64,000 nt of DNA. Origin: Mycobacterium gallinarum (GTDB taxonomy: Bacteria > Actinomycetota > Actinomycetes > Mycobacteriales > Mycobacteriaceae). Below are positions 46,931 to 59,292 of the stretch, piece after piece. Location of the stretch: positions 1,984,001-2,048,000 of the forward strand of contig NZ_AP022601.1 in assembly GCF_010726765.1 (NCBI RefSeq), read 5' to 3'. The notes beneath the pieces are model-generated. The model was not told the DNA's origin. It made no database searches and was given only the letters and a program-made list of their open reading frames with translations. The position numbers and the translations under genes are program-made. Numbering within the stretch: position 1 is the first letter of the stretch; every line of letters starts with the position of its first letter.

Positions 46931-48039
46931 CGCACACTCTTTCGGTCGGATCCACGGGCGATTTCGAGAGCCACCTCGGCAACCTTTTGCGCGGCGTCGC
47001 GGTGTCCGGCCAACGCGGCGGCCGCCGTCATCGCCTGCAATCTGCCTGTCTGGGTGAACAATCCGACGACCGTCTCGGCGACGAATTGCGGTGACAGATC
47101 TGCATCGTCGACGACGAGGCCGCCACCGGCGTTGACGACGGGCAGCGCGTTGAGTCGCTGCTCCCCGTTGCCGATCGGAAGCGGCACATACACCGCGGGC
47201 AGTCCGACGGCCGTCACCTCGGCAACCGTCATCGCCCCCGACCGGCAGACCGCGAGGTCGGCCGCGGCGTAGGCGAGGTCCATCCGGTCGAGGTACGGAA
47301 CGGCGACATACGGCGGATCACCGTCCGCCGGCTCGCGCAAGTCGAGGGTGTTCTTGGGGCCGTGGGCGTGTAGCACCGAGATGCCCGACGCCGCAAGATC
47401 TTTGGCGGCCGCGGAGATTGCGCGGTTGAGCGACTGTGCACCCTGTGAACCGCCGAAGACCAACAGCACCTTGGCGTCGGCGTCGAACCCGAAGTGGGCG
47501 CGCGCCTCGGCACGCAACGCCATGCGGTCCAGCGACGTGATCGCCGCACGCACCGGCACCCCGACGACCTCCACGTCGCGGAGACCGGGATCCGGCACCG
47601 CTGACAGCACCCGTCGCGCGAACCGGGCACCCACCCGGTTCGCCCAACCCGCACTGGCGTTGGCCTCGTGGACCACGACCGGCACCCGCCGGCGGGCGGC
47701 CAGATACGCGGGCAGCGCGACGTAGCCACCGAATCCGATCACAACGTCGGCGTCGACATCGGCGAGCACGGCGCGGGTCTGTCGCACCGCCTTCCGTATC
47801 CGCCAGGGCAGCCGGGCCAGGTCGGCGGATGGCTTGCGCGGAAGCGGGACCGGCGTGATCAATTCCAGGTCATATCCGCGTTCGGGCACCAACCGGGTCT
47901 CCAGACCGCGTTCGGTGCCCAGCGCGGTGATCCGCACGTCGGGATCGATCGCTCGCAGCGCGTCTGCCACTGCCATCGCCGGTTCGACATGGCCCGCGGT
48001 ACCACCGCCCGCGAGTACCACTGAAACCGTACTTTTCAC
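46927..48039 (-). CDS. murG: UDP-GlcNAc transferase MurG
   Basis: Adds GlcNAc to lipid I to form lipid II at the inner membrane face. The 370 residues have the N-terminal glycine loop [29 protein letters not shown] and the C-terminal donor-site region [14 protein letters not shown] with [15 protein letters not shown]. Overlaps ftsW and murC by four bases each. Confidence 0.97.
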   Translation of the reverse strand: MKSTVSVVLAGGGTAGHVEPAMAVADALRAIDPDVRITALGTERGLETRLVPERGYDLELITPVPLPRKPSADLARLPWRIRKAVRQTRAVLADVDADVVIGFGGYVALPAYLAARRRVPVVVHEANASAGWANRVGARFARRVLSAVPDPGLRDVEVVGVPVRAAITSLDRMALRAEARAHFGFDADAKVLLVFGGSQGAQSLNRAISAAAKDLAASGISVLHAHGPKNTLDLREPADGDPPYVAVPYLDRMDLAYAAADLAVCRSGAMTVAEVTAVGLPAVYVPLPIGNGEQRLNALPVVNAGGGLVVDDADLSPQFVAETVVGLFTQTGRLQAMTAAAALAGHRDAAQKVAEVALEIARGSDRKSVR

Positions 48040-49595
48040 CCGTAATGCTGACCTTCCAATGTGCGAACCCGTCGGCCTTTGCGATCTCGGCCGTCTCCAT
48101 GATGCCTTGGGGCTCGCACGGCCCGAGCAGCCGTGGGGGTTTGGCGCCGGTTCTCGCCGGCGGGCTTGCGGGCTCTGCTGGTAGCGGGCTTGGAGGCTTT
48201 GGCCGCCTTCGCGCCCCCCGCTCGAGTCGCAGGACGCGGCCGTGCGTCCTTCTTGGGTCCCTTCGATTTCGATCCGCGCGTGCGCATCCGGTCGCGCAGC
48301 GCCTCGGTGCGGCTGGGCACGTACGGCTGCGGCAGCGGCAGCCGTAGCAGTCGGTTGACCCGATCGTCACGCCCCGCGCGCAGTGCGGCGACAGCTTCGG
48401 GTTCGTGTCTCGCCGCATTCGCCATGACGCCGACCATCAACAGCGTTGTGGCCGTTGACGTTCCGCCAGCAGAGATCAGCGGGAGCTGCAGCCCGGTCAC
48501 CGGCAGCAGGCCCACCACGTAGCCGACATTGATGAAGACCTGACCCATCACCCACAGCGTCGCGGTGGCGGTCAGCAGCCGCAGGAACGGATCGGCCGAG
48601 CGCCGCGCGATCCGCATCCCGGTATAGGCGAACAAACCGAACAGGCAGAGCAGACCCGCCGCCCCGACGAAGCCGAGTTCCTCTCCGATGATGGCGAAGA
48701 TGAAGTCGTTGTGGGCGTTGGGCAGATAGTTCCACTTGGCGGTGCCCTGCCCCAGTCCGTCGCCGAAGAAACCGCCGTTGGCCAGCGCGAAGCGGGCCTG
48801 ACGGGCCTGGTAGCCGGACCCTTGGGAGTCGGCGCCGGGATTCAGCCATGACATCACGCGGTCGGAGCGGTAGCCCTCGGCCATGGCCAGCGCGGCCGCG
48901 GACAGGATGACCGCGAGCAGCGACGACAGGAAGACCCGCAGCGGCAGACCGGCGTACCAGAGCAGACCGAGCAGGATGATGCCCAGCGACACCGTCTGCC
49001 CGAGGTCGGGCTGGGCGACGATGAGCGCCAGCGCGATCACCGCGGCCGGCACCAGCGGGATCAACATCTCGCGTAGCGAGGCTCGATCCATCCGACGGGT
49101 GGCCAGTAGGTGCGCACCCCAGATCAGGAACGCGATCTTCGCCAGTTCCGACGGCTGCATGGAAAAGCCCGCAACGACGAACCAGCCTCGAGAACCGTTG
49201 GCCACCTTGCCGATTCCCGGGATCAGCACCAACACCAACAGCACGACAGAGATGGCGAAACCGCTGAACGCCAGGCTGCGCATCAGGTGGATCGGTACCC
49301 GCATCGCGACGTAGAACGCGAACAGGCCGACCACGGTCCACAGCACCTGCCGGGCGAACACCATCCACGGTGACCCGTCGGTGTCGTAGGAGTACACGCC
49401 CGAGGCGGACAGGACCATCGTCAGGCCGAGGATCACCAGCAGCGTCGCGACGGCGATGATCAGGTGGAACGACGTCATCGGCCTGCCGAGCCAGGCGCCG
49501 AACCGGGTGCGGGGAGCGGGCTCCGCCGACACGGCGTCGGCCGGCTGGTCGTCACCCGTCCTGCGGAGCCGCAATCGGGTCAGGATGTTGCTCAT
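48036..49595 (-). CDS. ftsW: SEDS peptidoglycan polymerase FtsW
   Basis: Septal glycosyltransferase that polymerises lipid II. The 519 residues comprise about ten membrane helices (about 40-405) with SEDS motifs such as [16 protein letters not shown] and the [17 protein letters not shown] loop. The cytoplasmic C-terminal tail of about 110 residues is very basic ([16 protein letters not shown], then a Lys/Arg/Ala-rich end), as in mycobacterial FtsW. Five bases separate it from murD. Confidence 0.96.
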   Translation of the reverse strand: MSNILTRLRLRRTGDDQPADAVSAEPAPRTRFGAWLGRPMTSFHLIIAVATLLVILGLTMVLSASGVYSYDTDGSPWMVFARQVLWTVVGLFAFYVAMRVPIHLMRSLAFSGFAISVVLLVLVLIPGIGKVANGSRGWFVVAGFSMQPSELAKIAFLIWGAHLLATRRMDRASLREMLIPLVPAAVIALALIVAQPDLGQTVSLGIILLGLLWYAGLPLRVFLSSLLAVILSAAALAMAEGYRSDRVMSWLNPGADSQGSGYQARQARFALANGGFFGDGLGQGTAKWNYLPNAHNDFIFAIIGEELGFVGAAGLLCLFGLFAYTGMRIARRSADPFLRLLTATATLWVMGQVFINVGYVVGLLPVTGLQLPLISAGGTSTATTLLMVGVMANAARHEPEAVAALRAGRDDRVNRLLRLPLPQPYVPSRTEALRDRMRTRGSKSKGPKKDARPRPATRAGGAKAAKASKPATSRARKPAGENRRQTPTAARAVRAPRHHGDGRDRKGRRVRTLEGQHYG

Positions 49596-49600
49596 CGCTG

Positions 49601-51019
49601 CTACCGCGACAGGGCGCGCACGGCCGCGGCGAATGCATCGCCGCGATGGCCGTAGCCGCTGAACTGGTCGAAGGATGCCCCGGCCGGTGCCAGCAGGACG
49701 GTGTCACCAGGGCCGGCGAGACGTGACGCGGCCTCGATGACGGCCGTCATCACCGCCTCTCCAGTCACACCAGTCTCATCTTTCCCATGCACCCCAAAAT
49801 CCTCCCCCGTCACAGGCTCAACGACGGGGACATCCGGGGCGTGTCGCGATAACGCATTGGCGATCAGCTCACGGTCTCGGCCGATCAGCACCGCTCCGAC
49901 CAGCCGATTCCCCACCGCGATCACCAGTTCTTCGACCGACGCGCCCTTCAGCATGCCGCCGGCGATCCACACCACGCGCGGATACGCGGCGATCGAGGCC
50001 TGCGCCGCGTGCGGATTCGTGGCCTTGGAATCGTCGATGTAGGTCACGCCGTCATGGGTGCCGACGACTTCGGCGCGGTGCCTGCCCACCTGAAAATCCG
50101 CGAGCGCGCCGGCGATGGGCTCCGGCCCCACGCCGACCGCGCGGGCCAGCGCCGCCGCGGCCAGCGCATCGAGCACCCCGACCGGGCCCGCCACCGTGAT
50201 GGACTCGGCAGAGGCCAGCGGCAGCCGCTCGCCGAACGCGTTGTCGACGAGCATGCCGTCGTGCATGCCGAGCTCCCCCGCTGCCGGTTCGCCCAGCCGG
50301 AAGCCGACCCGTACCGGAGCCGCCGCCGTGTTCAGCAGGCCCGCGGCGATCGGGTCGTCGAGGCCCACGACCGCGACCTGGCCGTCGAGCACACGGGCCT
50401 TGTCGTTCGCGTAGGCCTCCAGGCTGCCGTGCCAGTCCAGGTGGTCCTCGGCGACGTTGAGCACCACGCCCACCGCCGGCCGCAGTGACGGCGCCCAGTG
50501 CAGCTGGAAGCTCGACAGCTCGACTGCCAACATTTCGGAGGGTTCAGCAAGCACGTCAAGTACGGGGTTGCCGATGTTGCCGCACAGCACGGCGCGACGT
50601 CCCGCCGCGATCAGCATGGCGTGCAGCATCGACGTCGTCGTCGTCTTCCCGTTGGTTCCGGTGACGACGAGCCATTGCCGCGGCGGGCCGAAGTGGCCGG
50701 AACTGTCCAGCCGCCAAGCCAATTCGACGTCCCCCCAAATCGGCACGCCAGCGGTCGCCGCGGCCGCCAGCACAGGAGCGGTCGGCGAGAACCCGGGACT
50801 GGTCACCACCAGGTCGTAGTCGGCGATGTGCGCCTGCGCGTCGTCGGTGGTGACCACGCGCGCCGGTGTGATGAGGCGCTGCAGCGCCAGCGGATCGTCG
50901 TCGCAAATCGTCAGCCGCACGCCGGTCGGCTCCAGCACGGCGCTCACCGAACGGCCCGTGATACCCGCGCCGGTCACGAGGACGCGCGCACCCGGCACCA
51001 GAATCGAGAGATCGCTCAC
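49601..51019 (-). CDS. murD: UDP-N-acetylmuramoylalanine--D-glutamate ligase
   Basis: Adds D-Glu to the nucleotide precursor using ATP. The 472 residues have an N-terminal Rossmann-like domain ([13 protein letters not shown]), the ATP loop [14 protein letters not shown] and the C-terminal [10 protein letters not shown] motif. The GTG at 51019 begins one base after the mraY stop; an ATG 16 codons upstream would sit within mraY. Confidence 0.97.
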   Translation of the reverse strand: MSDLSILVPGARVLVTGAGITGRSVSAVLEPTGVRLTICDDDPLALQRLITPARVVTTDDAQAHIADYDLVVTSPGFSPTAPVLAAAATAGVPIWGDVELAWRLDSSGHFGPPRQWLVVTGTNGKTTTTSMLHAMLIAAGRRAVLCGNIGNPVLDVLAEPSEMLAVELSSFQLHWAPSLRPAVGVVLNVAEDHLDWHGSLEAYANDKARVLDGQVAVVGLDDPIAAGLLNTAAAPVRVGFRLGEPAAGELGMHDGMLVDNAFGERLPLASAESITVAGPVGVLDALAAAALARAVGVGPEPIAGALADFQVGRHRAEVVGTHDGVTYIDDSKATNPHAAQASIAAYPRVVWIAGGMLKGASVEELVIAVGNRLVGAVLIGRDRELIANALSRHAPDVPVVEPVTGEDFGVHGKDETGVTGEAVMTAVIEAASRLAGPGDTVLLAPAGASFDQFSGYGHRGDAFAAAVRALSR

Positions 51020-51020
51020 G

Positions 51021-52100
51021 TCACCCACCGACGGTGGTGAACCACTCGCTGTAGAACAGCGCGACACCGAGCCCGCAGGCGATGGCGGTCAACAGCCAGA
51101 AGCGGATGATCACCGTGGTTTCGGCCCAGCCCACCAATTCGAAATGGTGATGGAACGGCGCCATACGGAAGACGCGGCGTCCGGTGGTGCGGAACGCCAG
51201 GATCTGCACGACGACCGACGTGACCTCGGCGACGAACAGTGCGCCGAGGACGACCGCGAGCATCTCGGTGCGACTGGTCACCGACAGACCGGCGATGATG
51301 CCGCCCAGCGCGAGCGATCCAGTGTCGCCCATGAAGATCTTGGCGGGCGCGGCGTTCCACCACAGGAAACCGATGCAGGCACCTGCCGTCGCCGCCGCGA
51401 CGATCGCGAGGTCGAGCGGGTCACGAACGTTGTAACAGCCCAAACCGGGACTGATCGCGCAAGCGTTGCGGAACTGCCAGAAGGTGATCAGCACGTAGGC
51501 CGCACAGACCATCGCCATGGCGCCGGCGGCCAGCCCGTCCAGGCCGTCGGTGAAGTTCACCGCGTTGGACCACGCGTAGATCATCGTGACGCAGAACAGG
51601 ATGAACAGCGCGGGCGGCAGTGTGACCGTGGCGATTTCACGGACGTAGGACAAATCGGGGCTACCCGGCGTCAGCCCGTCGGAGTTGCGGAACTGTAGCG
51701 CGAGTACACCGAATATGACGGCGGCGGACAGAATGCCGACGGTCTTGGCCGTCTTGTTCAGCCCAAGGTTGCGCGACCGCCGGATCTTGATCAGATCGTC
51801 GACGAAGCCGACGAAGCCGAGCGCGGTCGCCAGGCCCAGCACGAGCATCCCCGACGCCGACGGGCCCCTACCGTCGATCACCACGCCGACGAGGTGGGTG
51901 CCGAGATAGGAGGCCCAGATTCCCGCGACGATCGCCACCCCGCCCATCGACGGTGTGCCGCGCTTCTTGTGGTGACTGGGCGGGCCGTCCTCGCGGATCT
52001 CGTGGCCGAAACCCTGCCTGGTGAACAGCCGGATCAGCACCGGGGTGAGCAGAATCGAGACCGTCAGTGCGATCCCGACGGCGATGAGGATCTGCCTCAT
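51021..52100 (-). CDS. mraY: Phospho-MurNAc-pentapeptide transferase MraY
   Basis: Membrane enzyme that joins UDP-MurNAc-pentapeptide to decaprenyl phosphate to make lipid I. The 359 residues have about ten helices and the conserved Asp-rich loops: [26 protein letters not shown] and [23 protein letters not shown] is the N-terminal family motif. Starts in an ATGA overlap with murF. Confidence 0.97.
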   Translation of the reverse strand: MRQILIAVGIALTVSILLTPVLIRLFTRQGFGHEIREDGPPSHHKKRGTPSMGGVAIVAGIWASYLGTHLVGVVIDGRGPSASGMLVLGLATALGFVGFVDDLIKIRRSRNLGLNKTAKTVGILSAAVIFGVLALQFRNSDGLTPGSPDLSYVREIATVTLPPALFILFCVTMIYAWSNAVNFTDGLDGLAAGAMAMVCAAYVLITFWQFRNACAISPGLGCYNVRDPLDLAIVAAATAGACIGFLWWNAAPAKIFMGDTGSLALGGIIAGLSVTSRTEMLAVVLGALFVAEVTSVVVQILAFRTTGRRVFRMAPFHHHFELVGWAETTVIIRFWLLTAIACGLGVALFYSEWFTTVGG

Positions 52101-53587
52101 GCGAGCGGATCCCCCTCATCGGCGATCAGGACATCGGCCAGCGCGCCGAGCCCGGCCGAGTTGGAGCCTTTGACGAGCACCACATCACCGGGCCGCAGTT
52201 CGGACCGGAGCACAGCCAGCGCTGCGTCGGCGTCGGCGACCATGGTGGCCTCAGGCCCCCACGACCCCTCCATCACCGCGCCGTGGTGCATGGCGCTCAT
52301 AGCCCTCCCGGTTCCGATGACGATCAGTCGTGACACATCTAATCGCACGGCCAACCGGCCGATGTTGTCATGCTCCGATATCGCGTCGTCACCGAGTTCG
52401 GCCATCTCGCCCAAAACCGCCCAGCTGCGATGTTTCCCGCGCGCCATCCAGGCCAGCGCCTTGAGTCCGGCACGCATGGAGTCTGGGTTGGCGTTGTAGG
52501 CGTCATTGATGATCGTGACGCCGTCGGCGCGGGTGGCGACCTGCATGCGGTGCGCAGACGCCGGACCCGCCGCGGCGAGTGTTTGGGCCACCTGCTCGAG
52601 CGTTGCGCCGCACTCGAGCGCGACCGCGGCCGCACACAACGCGTTGGACACCTGGTGGTCGCCGTGCACCGCAAGCGTGACGTCAACCTGTCCGCGGCCG
52701 GCATGCAGCGTGAACCGCGGCCGCGCCAACTCGTCGAGCGTCACCGCGTCCGCCCACAGGTCCGCGCCCGGCGAACGGGACACCCGCACCACCCGCGCCG
52801 CCGTCACATCGGCCATCGCGGCCACCGCGGCGTCGTCGACATTGAGAATCACCGCTCCTGATGACGGGACAGCTTGGGGCAGTTCAGCTTTCGTCGCCGC
52901 GATCGCTTCTCGTGACCCGAACTCACCGAGGTGCGCGGTGCCGACGTTGAGTACGACCGCGATCGAAGGCGGTGCGATGGCGGCCAGAGCCGCGATGTTG
53001 CCCCGGTGCCGCGCGGACATCTCCAGCACCAGATAGTCGGTGGACTCCGTCGCCCGCAACACCGTCCACGGATGACCGAGTTCGTTGTTGAACGAGCCGG
53101 GCGGCGCGATCACCTCACCCAGCGGGGTGAGGACAGCCCTCAGCAGATCCTTGGTCGACGTCTTACCCGACGAGCCGGTGACGCCGACGATCGTCAGCCC
53201 GCCCTCGACCAGGCGCGCGGCGACGGCAGCGGCGAGGCGCGCCAGAGCGGCCAGCACCGCGGCCCCTGAACCGTCGGTGTCATGTTCGAGCACGCTCGCG
53301 GTCCCGTCGCCGGCCGACGGCGCAGCGGGCTCGACAACGATCGCGGGCGCTCCGACGGGCCGGGCGGCGAGCACCACCACCGCCCCCTGTTCAACCGCCG
53401 CGGCCGCGAAGTCATGTCCGTCCGAACGGGCACCGGGCAGCGCGAGGAACAGGCCGCCGGGGCCGACGGCGCGCGAGTCGAACTCGACGGTTCCGGTGAC
53501 GCGGGTCGCCGCCGCCTGCTCCGGGCTGATGTCGGCGAGCCGTCCACCGACGATGTCGGCGATCTCGGCAATGGTCAGGTCGATCAC
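52097..53587 (-). CDS. murF: UDP-MurNAc-tripeptide--D-Ala-D-Ala ligase
   Basis: Adds the D-Ala-D-Ala dipeptide to finish the cytoplasmic precursor. The 496-residue protein has the ATP loop [23 protein letters not shown] and the Mur-ligase C-domain stretch [11 protein letters not shown]. Overlaps murE and mraY by four bases each. Confidence 0.97.
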   Translation of the reverse strand: MIDLTIAEIADIVGGRLADISPEQAAATRVTGTVEFDSRAVGPGGLFLALPGARSDGHDFAAAAVEQGAVVVLAARPVGAPAIVVEPAAPSAGDGTASVLEHDTDGSGAAVLAALARLAAAVAARLVEGGLTIVGVTGSSGKTSTKDLLRAVLTPLGEVIAPPGSFNNELGHPWTVLRATESTDYLVLEMSARHRGNIAALAAIAPPSIAVVLNVGTAHLGEFGSREAIAATKAELPQAVPSSGAVILNVDDAAVAAMADVTAARVVRVSRSPGADLWADAVTLDELARPRFTLHAGRGQVDVTLAVHGDHQVSNALCAAAVALECGATLEQVAQTLAAAGPASAHRMQVATRADGVTIINDAYNANPDSMRAGLKALAWMARGKHRSWAVLGEMAELGDDAISEHDNIGRLAVRLDVSRLIVIGTGRAMSAMHHGAVMEGSWGPEATMVADADAALAVLRSELRPGDVVLVKGSNSAGLGALADVLIADEGDPLA

Positions 53588-55104
53588 GCGCGTCGACCCA
53601 ACGCCTCGAGGGCTGCGGCGAGCTCGTCGCGGTCGTCGAACGGGCGGGTCACACCATGGCTGGTTTGTCCCGGCTCGTGCCCCTTACCGGCGACGAGCAC
53701 GATGTCGCCCGGTTGCGCCCATCCGACCGCGAAGTCGATGGCCTGACGACGGTCGCCGATCTCGACCACTTCTGCGCGCCCCGCCGTGCCCGCGACGATC
53801 TGAGCACGGATGGCGGCAGGGTCCTCGTCGCGCGGATTGTCATCGGTGACCACGACGAGCTCTGCCAAGGAGGCGGCGACCTGACCCATCGGTGCACGCT
53901 TACCGGGGTCCCTATTACCGCCGGCGCCGAACACGACCGCCAAGCGGCCGGCGCCCTGCTCCCGCAGCGTCTGCAGCACCGCTTCCAACGCACCGGGCTT
54001 GTGCGCATAGTCGACCAGCGCCAGGAACGGCTGCCCACGGTCGACGGATTCCAGACGTCCGGGCACGCTCGCCGTACGCAGCCCGTGCGCCGCTTGCTCC
54101 GGTGACACCCCCACGGCGTCCAACAGCGCCACCGCGAGCAGACAGTTCGCCACGTTGTAGCGGCCCGGTAGGCCGATCCTCAGTCCGTGGTGCACCCCTG
54201 CGGGGTCGACGGCGACGAATTCCTGGGCACCCGCGTCGACTGCGCGGACGTCTTCGACGCGCCAATCGGCGGCGGTTCCGGTCGTGCTGACCGATACCGG
54301 ATCGTGCGCGAGATCGGCGATCGCGCGGCCCGCGTCGTCGTCGACGCACACCACCGAAACGCTTGCGTGCGTTGGAGCTTCGGGATCGAACAGCTTGGCC
54401 TTGGCGTCGAAGTAGTCCTGCATCGTTGGATGGAAGTCCAGATGGTCACGGGATAGGTTGGTGAACCCGCCGACCGCGAACCGGACCCCGTCGACGCGTC
54501 CCAGGGTCAGCGCGTGGCTGGACACCTCCATCACCACGGTGTCGACGCCCTGTTCGACCATCACGGCGAGCAGCGCCTGCAGGTCGGGGGCCTCCGGTGT
54601 GGTGAGCGCGCTGGGCTGATCGCGGCCGTCGATCCGGATGCCGACCGTCCCGATGAGTCCCGGCATCCGGTCGGCCGAACGCAAACCGGCCTCGACGAGA
54701 TAGGTCGTGGTCGTCTTGCCCGATGTCCCGGTGACGCCGATGACGCGCAGCTTCTCCGACGGATGCCCGTAGACTGTGGCCGCGATCTCGCCGAGCACCG
54801 CGCGCGGAGCCGGGTGGACGAGCACCGGGACGTCGACATCGGCACCGATCTCGGCGACCCCGGCGGCGTCGGTCAGGATCGCAGCGGCCCCCCGCGACAC
54901 CGCTTCGGCGGCGTGGCGGGCACCGTGCGACGAGGCACCGGGCAGCGCGGCGAACAGGTCGGAGGCCTGCACGTCCTGGCTGCGCAGCGTGACCCCGGTG
55001 ATCCGGATGTCGGGGACCCGCGGGCCGTGCGCCGGAACCGCCGCGACCTGCTCGGCAACCAGTCCGAGCGCGCTTCCGGCAGGGTGGCTGGGACGCAGGT
55101 TCAT
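53584..55104 (-). CDS. murE: UDP-MurNAc-dipeptide--meso-DAP ligase
   Basis: Adds meso-diaminopimelate to UDP-MurNAc-L-Ala-D-Glu. The 506 residues include the ATP loop [14 protein letters not shown] and the DNPRDEDP motif that selects meso-DAP rather than lysine, as expected for mycobacterial peptidoglycan. It lies 44 bp after pbpB, the largest gap in the mraZ-ftsQ run. In M. tuberculosis several unrelated genes are inserted at this point; none is present here. Confidence 0.97.
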   Translation of the reverse strand: MNLRPSHPAGSALGLVAEQVAAVPAHGPRVPDIRITGVTLRSQDVQASDLFAALPGASSHGARHAAEAVSRGAAAILTDAAGVAEIGADVDVPVLVHPAPRAVLGEIAATVYGHPSEKLRVIGVTGTSGKTTTTYLVEAGLRSADRMPGLIGTVGIRIDGRDQPSALTTPEAPDLQALLAVMVEQGVDTVVMEVSSHALTLGRVDGVRFAVGGFTNLSRDHLDFHPTMQDYFDAKAKLFDPEAPTHASVSVVCVDDDAGRAIADLAHDPVSVSTTGTAADWRVEDVRAVDAGAQEFVAVDPAGVHHGLRIGLPGRYNVANCLLAVALLDAVGVSPEQAAHGLRTASVPGRLESVDRGQPFLALVDYAHKPGALEAVLQTLREQGAGRLAVVFGAGGNRDPGKRAPMGQVAASLAELVVVTDDNPRDEDPAAIRAQIVAGTAGRAEVVEIGDRRQAIDFAVGWAQPGDIVLVAGKGHEPGQTSHGVTRPFDDRDELAAALEALGRRA

Positions 55105-55148
55105 GGCGATGACACGTTACCGGCCCGGTATCCGGCCCATCCGAGCGC

Positions 55149-57077
55149 TCAGTCCGCTTGCAGCGTCAGCCGCGGTCCCTCGGGTGAGAGCGGCACGTTC
55201 TCCCGCTGGAGCAACCAGGAAGCGATGTTGTGGAACAGCGGCGCCGCGGTCGTCCCGGGCTGGCCGTCGGCCGTGCGGTGCGGGTGGTCCATCATGACGC
55301 CGATGACGTAGCGCGGGTCGTCGGTCGTGGCGATGCCGGCGAAGGTGATCCAGTAGACGTCGCTGTAGTAGCAGCCGCACGCCGGGTTGATCTGCTGGGC
55401 GGTGCCTGTCTTGCCGGACAGCTGATAGCCCTCGACGGCGCCCTGCGATCCGGTGCCCTGCTGCACGCCCATCGGATCGCGCTGTAGCGTCGCCCGCAGC
55501 ATCTGCCGCACGGTCTGCGCGGTCTGCGCCGACACCACCCGAATCCCTTCCGGCCGGGGTTCGTCGGTGCGACGTCCGTCCGGAGCGATGGTGCTCTTGA
55601 CGATGCGCGGCGGAACGCGCACGCCGTCGTTGGCGATCGCCTGGTACATACCCGTCATCTGCAGCAGGGTCATCGAAAGACCCTGTCCGATAGGCAAGTT
55701 GGAGAACGTACTGCCCGACCACTGGTCGATCGGCGGGACCAGGCCCGCGCTCTCCCCCGGCAGCCCGACGTTGGTGCGCTGGCCGAGGCCGAACTTGCGC
55801 ACCATCTCGAAGTACTTCTCCGGACCGAGGCGCTGGGCCAACATCAAGGTGCCGACGTTCGAGGACTTCCCGAAGATCCCGGTGGTGGTGTACGGCATGA
55901 CGCCGTGCTCCCAGGCGTCGCCGACGGTGACGCCACCCATGTGGATGGAGCCCGGCACCTGCAGCACCTCGTCGGGGTTGGACAGCCCGTACTCGATCAC
56001 CGATGCGGCGGTGATGATCTTGTTGACCGACCCGGGTTCGAATGGCGAGGACACCGAGAGGTTGCCCAGCTGCCGGTTCTCCTGCCTGCCGATGTCCTGG
56101 CTCGGATCGAAGGTGTTGTCGTTCGCCATCGCCAGGACTTCACCGGTCTTCGCGTCCAGCACCACCGCGGACGCGTTCTTCGCACCGGAGAGGTCTTTGG
56201 CCTGCTGCACCTGCTGCTGGACATAGAACTGGATGTCGTCGTCGAGGGTGAGCACCACCGTCGACCCGTCGACCGCGTCGTGGCGGTTGCGGTAGCTCCC
56301 CGGAATCACCACGCCGTCGGACCCGCGGTCGTACGTGACCGAACCGTCGGTGCCGGCCAAGACCGCGTCCAGCGAGTCCTCCATGCCCAGCAGACCGTGG
56401 CCGTCCCAGTCGATGCCGCCGACGATGTTGGCCGCCAGTGCCCCGCCCGGGTACTGACGCAGATCCTGCCGCTCCGAGCCGACTTCGGGGAACTTGGTGG
56501 TGATGACGTCGGCGATGGCGGGGTCGACCGCGCGGGCCAGGTACACGAATGTCTCGTTGCTCTTGAGCTTCTTCAACACCGTGGCCGCGTTCGGCTTGTT
56601 GTTGAGCCGCAGCGCCACCTCATCGGCGATCTCGCGCAGCCTGGTGTCCGGATTCGGCGCCTCCTCCGTCTTCGCCCGTGCCTCTTCCAGCTGCTTGCGC
56701 ACCCGGACCGGCTGGAACGTCAGCGCGCGCGCCTCGATGGTGAAGGCCAGTTTGTCGTTGTCGCGGTCGACGATCGCCCCGCGCACAGCCTGGTCGACGT
56801 CGGTGACCTTGAGCTGGCTCGCGGCCTCGGCGCGTAGACCCTCGGCGCGCGGAACCTGGAGGTTGAACAGCTGCGCGGCCGCGACGATCAGCACCAGGAA
56901 GATGACGGCGTTGCCGACGCGATGTCGAAATACGAACGACGCGCTACGTATGCCACCCTCGGCCGACGGCGTGCGGGTGCGCCGCGACCGCGCGGACCGC
57001 TCCTGCGTCTTCGCCGTCTTTCCCGCGGTGCGCGCCTTCGCCTTGCCGGGGACGGGACCCTTGTCGCCGCGGCTCAT
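55149..57077 (-). CDS. pbpB: Septal transpeptidase PbpB (FtsI, PBP3)
   Basis: Class B penicillin-binding protein that cross-links septal peptidoglycan with FtsW. The 642 residues have a basic cytoplasmic N-terminus (1-50), one membrane helix (about 55-73), a pedestal domain and the transpeptidase domain with S350-x-x-K353, S405-S406-N407 and K556-T557-G558. Cys residues near the end (ACGCYYSD) are typical of mycobacterial homologues. ATGA overlap with the ftsL-like gene. Confidence 0.97.
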   Translation of the reverse strand: MSRGDKGPVPGKAKARTAGKTAKTQERSARSRRTRTPSAEGGIRSASFVFRHRVGNAVIFLVLIVAAAQLFNLQVPRAEGLRAEAASQLKVTDVDQAVRGAIVDRDNDKLAFTIEARALTFQPVRVRKQLEEARAKTEEAPNPDTRLREIADEVALRLNNKPNAATVLKKLKSNETFVYLARAVDPAIADVITTKFPEVGSERQDLRQYPGGALAANIVGGIDWDGHGLLGMEDSLDAVLAGTDGSVTYDRGSDGVVIPGSYRNRHDAVDGSTVVLTLDDDIQFYVQQQVQQAKDLSGAKNASAVVLDAKTGEVLAMANDNTFDPSQDIGRQENRQLGNLSVSSPFEPGSVNKIITAASVIEYGLSNPDEVLQVPGSIHMGGVTVGDAWEHGVMPYTTTGIFGKSSNVGTLMLAQRLGPEKYFEMVRKFGLGQRTNVGLPGESAGLVPPIDQWSGSTFSNLPIGQGLSMTLLQMTGMYQAIANDGVRVPPRIVKSTIAPDGRRTDEPRPEGIRVVSAQTAQTVRQMLRATLQRDPMGVQQGTGSQGAVEGYQLSGKTGTAQQINPACGCYYSDVYWITFAGIATTDDPRYVIGVMMDHPHRTADGQPGTTAAPLFHNIASWLLQRENVPLSPEGPRLTLQAD

Positions 57078-58144
57078 GCCGGTGCGCCGGGGATCGGCGC
57101 GACGGGCCCGGGCGCCTGCGGTGCGGCCTCGACGGGTGGCACCTGCAGCGGCTGCTGGATCACCGGCGCCGAGGGGGCGGCCGGTGTCGCGGGCAGCGGC
57201 CCCAGTGCGGGCAGCGTGCCCTGGGTCGCGTGCGGTACCTCGACACCGGGCGTGGCCGCCGGTGGAACCGCGGGGATCGGCACGGGCTGGCTGATGCCCG
57301 GGATCGGCTGGCTCGCGCCGGGCGTCAGTTGGACGGCGCCGGGCGCCGGCGCGAGCGCAGGTCGTTCCGGTATCCGCACAGTGAGTTCACGCGGTTCGGT
57401 GACGCGCGCCGCCGGAGCCTGCGGAGGTGCCGGTGGCGCTTCCTCGGGAAGCGGCGTGTTCAGCGGGGGCGGTGGAACGCCTTCGGCGGGTTTGGGAGTG
57501 CCGACGACGATCCAGTTTCCCGACGGATCCTGCACGAGGTGCGCGGTGTCCCGCGACGGAATCATGCCCAGGCCGCGAGCCGCCTCGGCGAGCGCGGGTG
57601 CCGCCTGCGCCTCGAGGACGTCCCGCTCCAGCGCTTCCTTCTGTTGCAGCAGAGCCTGATTCGTCTCACGGGCGTTTCCGAGTTGATAGGAACGCTCGGC
57701 GGCGTCGGTCGACAACCAAAGTGTGGTTCCCAGACCTGCACCTAGCGATCCGATGACCAAGACAACGAACGGCACCCTGGCGATCAGCGCACGGGGACGC
57801 AGGTCGACAGACGACAGTTTGACGAGGATGCGCTCGCGTAGCGGAGGCCGAATGACCTTGGGCGCCTTGGCCTTACGCGCCTTCGCTCGCGCCTTGGCCT
57901 GGCCGGCGTTCTTCGGCCGGGCCGGAGCACCGGTGGGCCGCGGAATCGGGGCGGTCTGGGGCGCGGACCGCCGTGGCCGCTGGTCGCGGGGGGGCTTGCG
58001 GCGCGACGGCGCTTCGGCGGGACGACCACTGTTGCGGGGGTTGCGGCGCTCGTCGGTTCCGCGCGCCAAGGCCGAACGCTTGACCTGCTTGCGCTGCTTG
58101 GCCTGCTTGCCTTGCTTTGCCTGATTGCTCTGCTTGGCCTTCAT
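57074..58144 (-). CDS. ftsL: FtsL-like proline-rich divisome protein (Rv2164c-like)
   Basis: Probable FtsL counterpart. The 356 residues have a very basic Lys/Gln/Arg/Pro-rich cytoplasmic part (1-125; initial KQ repeats), one helix (about 128-148: [20 protein letters not shown]), a short coiled coil (about 155-190: [16 protein letters not shown]) and a long Pro/Ala-rich extracytoplasmic tail. The helix plus coiled coil is the FtsL signature; the long tails are mycobacterial. Overlaps both neighbours by ATGA. Confidence 0.88.
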   Translation of the reverse strand: MKAKQSNQAKQGKQAKQRKQVKRSALARGTDERRNPRNSGRPAEAPSRRKPPRDQRPRRSAPQTAPIPRPTGAPARPKNAGQAKARAKARKAKAPKVIRPPLRERILVKLSSVDLRPRALIARVPFVVLVIGSLGAGLGTTLWLSTDAAERSYQLGNARETNQALLQQKEALERDVLEAQAAPALAEAARGLGMIPSRDTAHLVQDPSGNWIVVGTPKPAEGVPPPPLNTPLPEEAPPAPPQAPAARVTEPRELTVRIPERPALAPAPGAVQLTPGASQPIPGISQPVPIPAVPPAATPGVEVPHATQGTLPALGPLPATPAAPSAPVIQQPLQVPPVEAAPQAPGPVAPIPGAPA

Positions 58145-59292
58145 CGTGACTCCCCCACCTTTTCCAGCGCCCGTAGCCGCACACTTGCGCTACGTGGGTT
58201 GATTGCGATCTCTTCGTCCCCCGCGCGCTCGGCGCCACGGGTCAAGGCGACGAATTCCGGTCCATGCCCGGGCAATTCGACCGGCAGGTCTTGCGGCGTC
58301 CTGGATGCCGTGGCCGCCGAGAACTGGTTCTTCACGATGCGGTCCTCCAGGGACTGGTAGGCCATCACCACGATCCGTCCGCCGGGCGCCAGTGCGTCAA
58401 GTGCCGCGGGCAGCGCGTCACGCAGCGAGTCCAGTTCTCCGTTGACGGCGATGCGCAGCGCCTGGAACGTCCGCTTCGCGGGGTGTCCGCCGGTGCGGCG
58501 AGCGGGCGCCGGTATCGCCTGGTACAGCAGCTCGACCAGCTCGGCGGTGGTCGAGAACGGCCGGTTGGCGCGCCTGCGGGCGATCTGCGAGGCGATCCGG
58601 TTGGCGAACCGCTCCTCGCCGAACTCACGCAGCAGCCGCGCCAGCGTGCGCTCGTCGTAGGTGTTGACAACCTCCGCCGCCGTCAGCGGCGCGTCGGGGT
58701 CCATCCTCATGTCCAGCGGTGCGTCCACGGCGTAGGAGAAGCCCCGTTCGGTGCGGTCCAGCTGCATCGAGGAGACCCCGAGGTCGAAGAGGATGCCGGC
58801 CACCGAGAAGTCGTCGCTGCCCGCCCAGTGACCGGACTGCTCGAGTGCGCCTTGGATCCCGTCGTATCGGGTACGCACCAGCAGCACGCGGTCGCCGAAT
58901 TTGGATAGCCGCTCTCCGGCGATCCATAGGGCATTCGGATCGCGGTCCAACCCGATGAGCCGCAGGGCGGGGAACTCGGTGAGGAATCGCTCGGCATGGC
59001 CACCCGCGCCGAGTGTGGCGTCGATGAGCACTGCGCCGCTGCCATCGGGGGCGTCGCGGGTCAGCGCAGGGGCAAGCAGCTCGACACAGCGGTCGAGGAG
59101 GACGGGGATGTGATCTGGCATCGCTGTGAATCCCTCCAGGCCTCCGGGGAAGGCCCCTGCACCGAGGTCCCTGTCCGAGTGTGCGGACCTGGCGTCGGGG
59201 AAGTACGCCAGGGCCGGTTCGGACAGAGGCCACGATGCACGGGCACCGAGCCGGTCGAGTCCCGCATCAGATGATGTCGTGCAGAGCTTCAT
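58141..59292 (-). CDS. rsmH: 16S rRNA (cytosine-1402-N4) methyltransferase RsmH
   Basis: SAM-dependent enzyme that modifies C1402 in the ribosomal P site. Motifs are [14 protein letters not shown] (SAM loop), [14 protein letters not shown] and the [14 protein letters not shown] region. Start is uncertain. ATG 59292 gives 383 residues and overlaps mraZ by 26 bp; an internal ATG at 59121 (MPDHIPVLL) has an excellent GGAGGGA and gives the usual bacterial length of 326. The extension contains [20 protein letters not shown], which I recall being similar in M. tuberculosis Rv2165c, favouring the long form. Confidence 0.94.
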   Translation of the reverse strand: MKLCTTSSDAGLDRLGARASWPLSEPALAYFPDARSAHSDRDLGAGAFPGGLEGFTAMPDHIPVLLDRCVELLAPALTRDAPDGSGAVLIDATLGAGGHAERFLTEFPALRLIGLDRDPNALWIAGERLSKFGDRVLLVRTRYDGIQGALEQSGHWAGSDDFSVAGILFDLGVSSMQLDRTERGFSYAVDAPLDMRMDPDAPLTAAEVVNTYDERTLARLLREFGEERFANRIASQIARRRANRPFSTTAELVELLYQAIPAPARRTGGHPAKRTFQALRIAVNGELDSLRDALPAALDALAPGGRIVVMAYQSLEDRIVKNQFSAATASRTPQDLPVELPGHGPEFVALTRGAERAGDEEIAINPRSASVRLRALEKVGESR

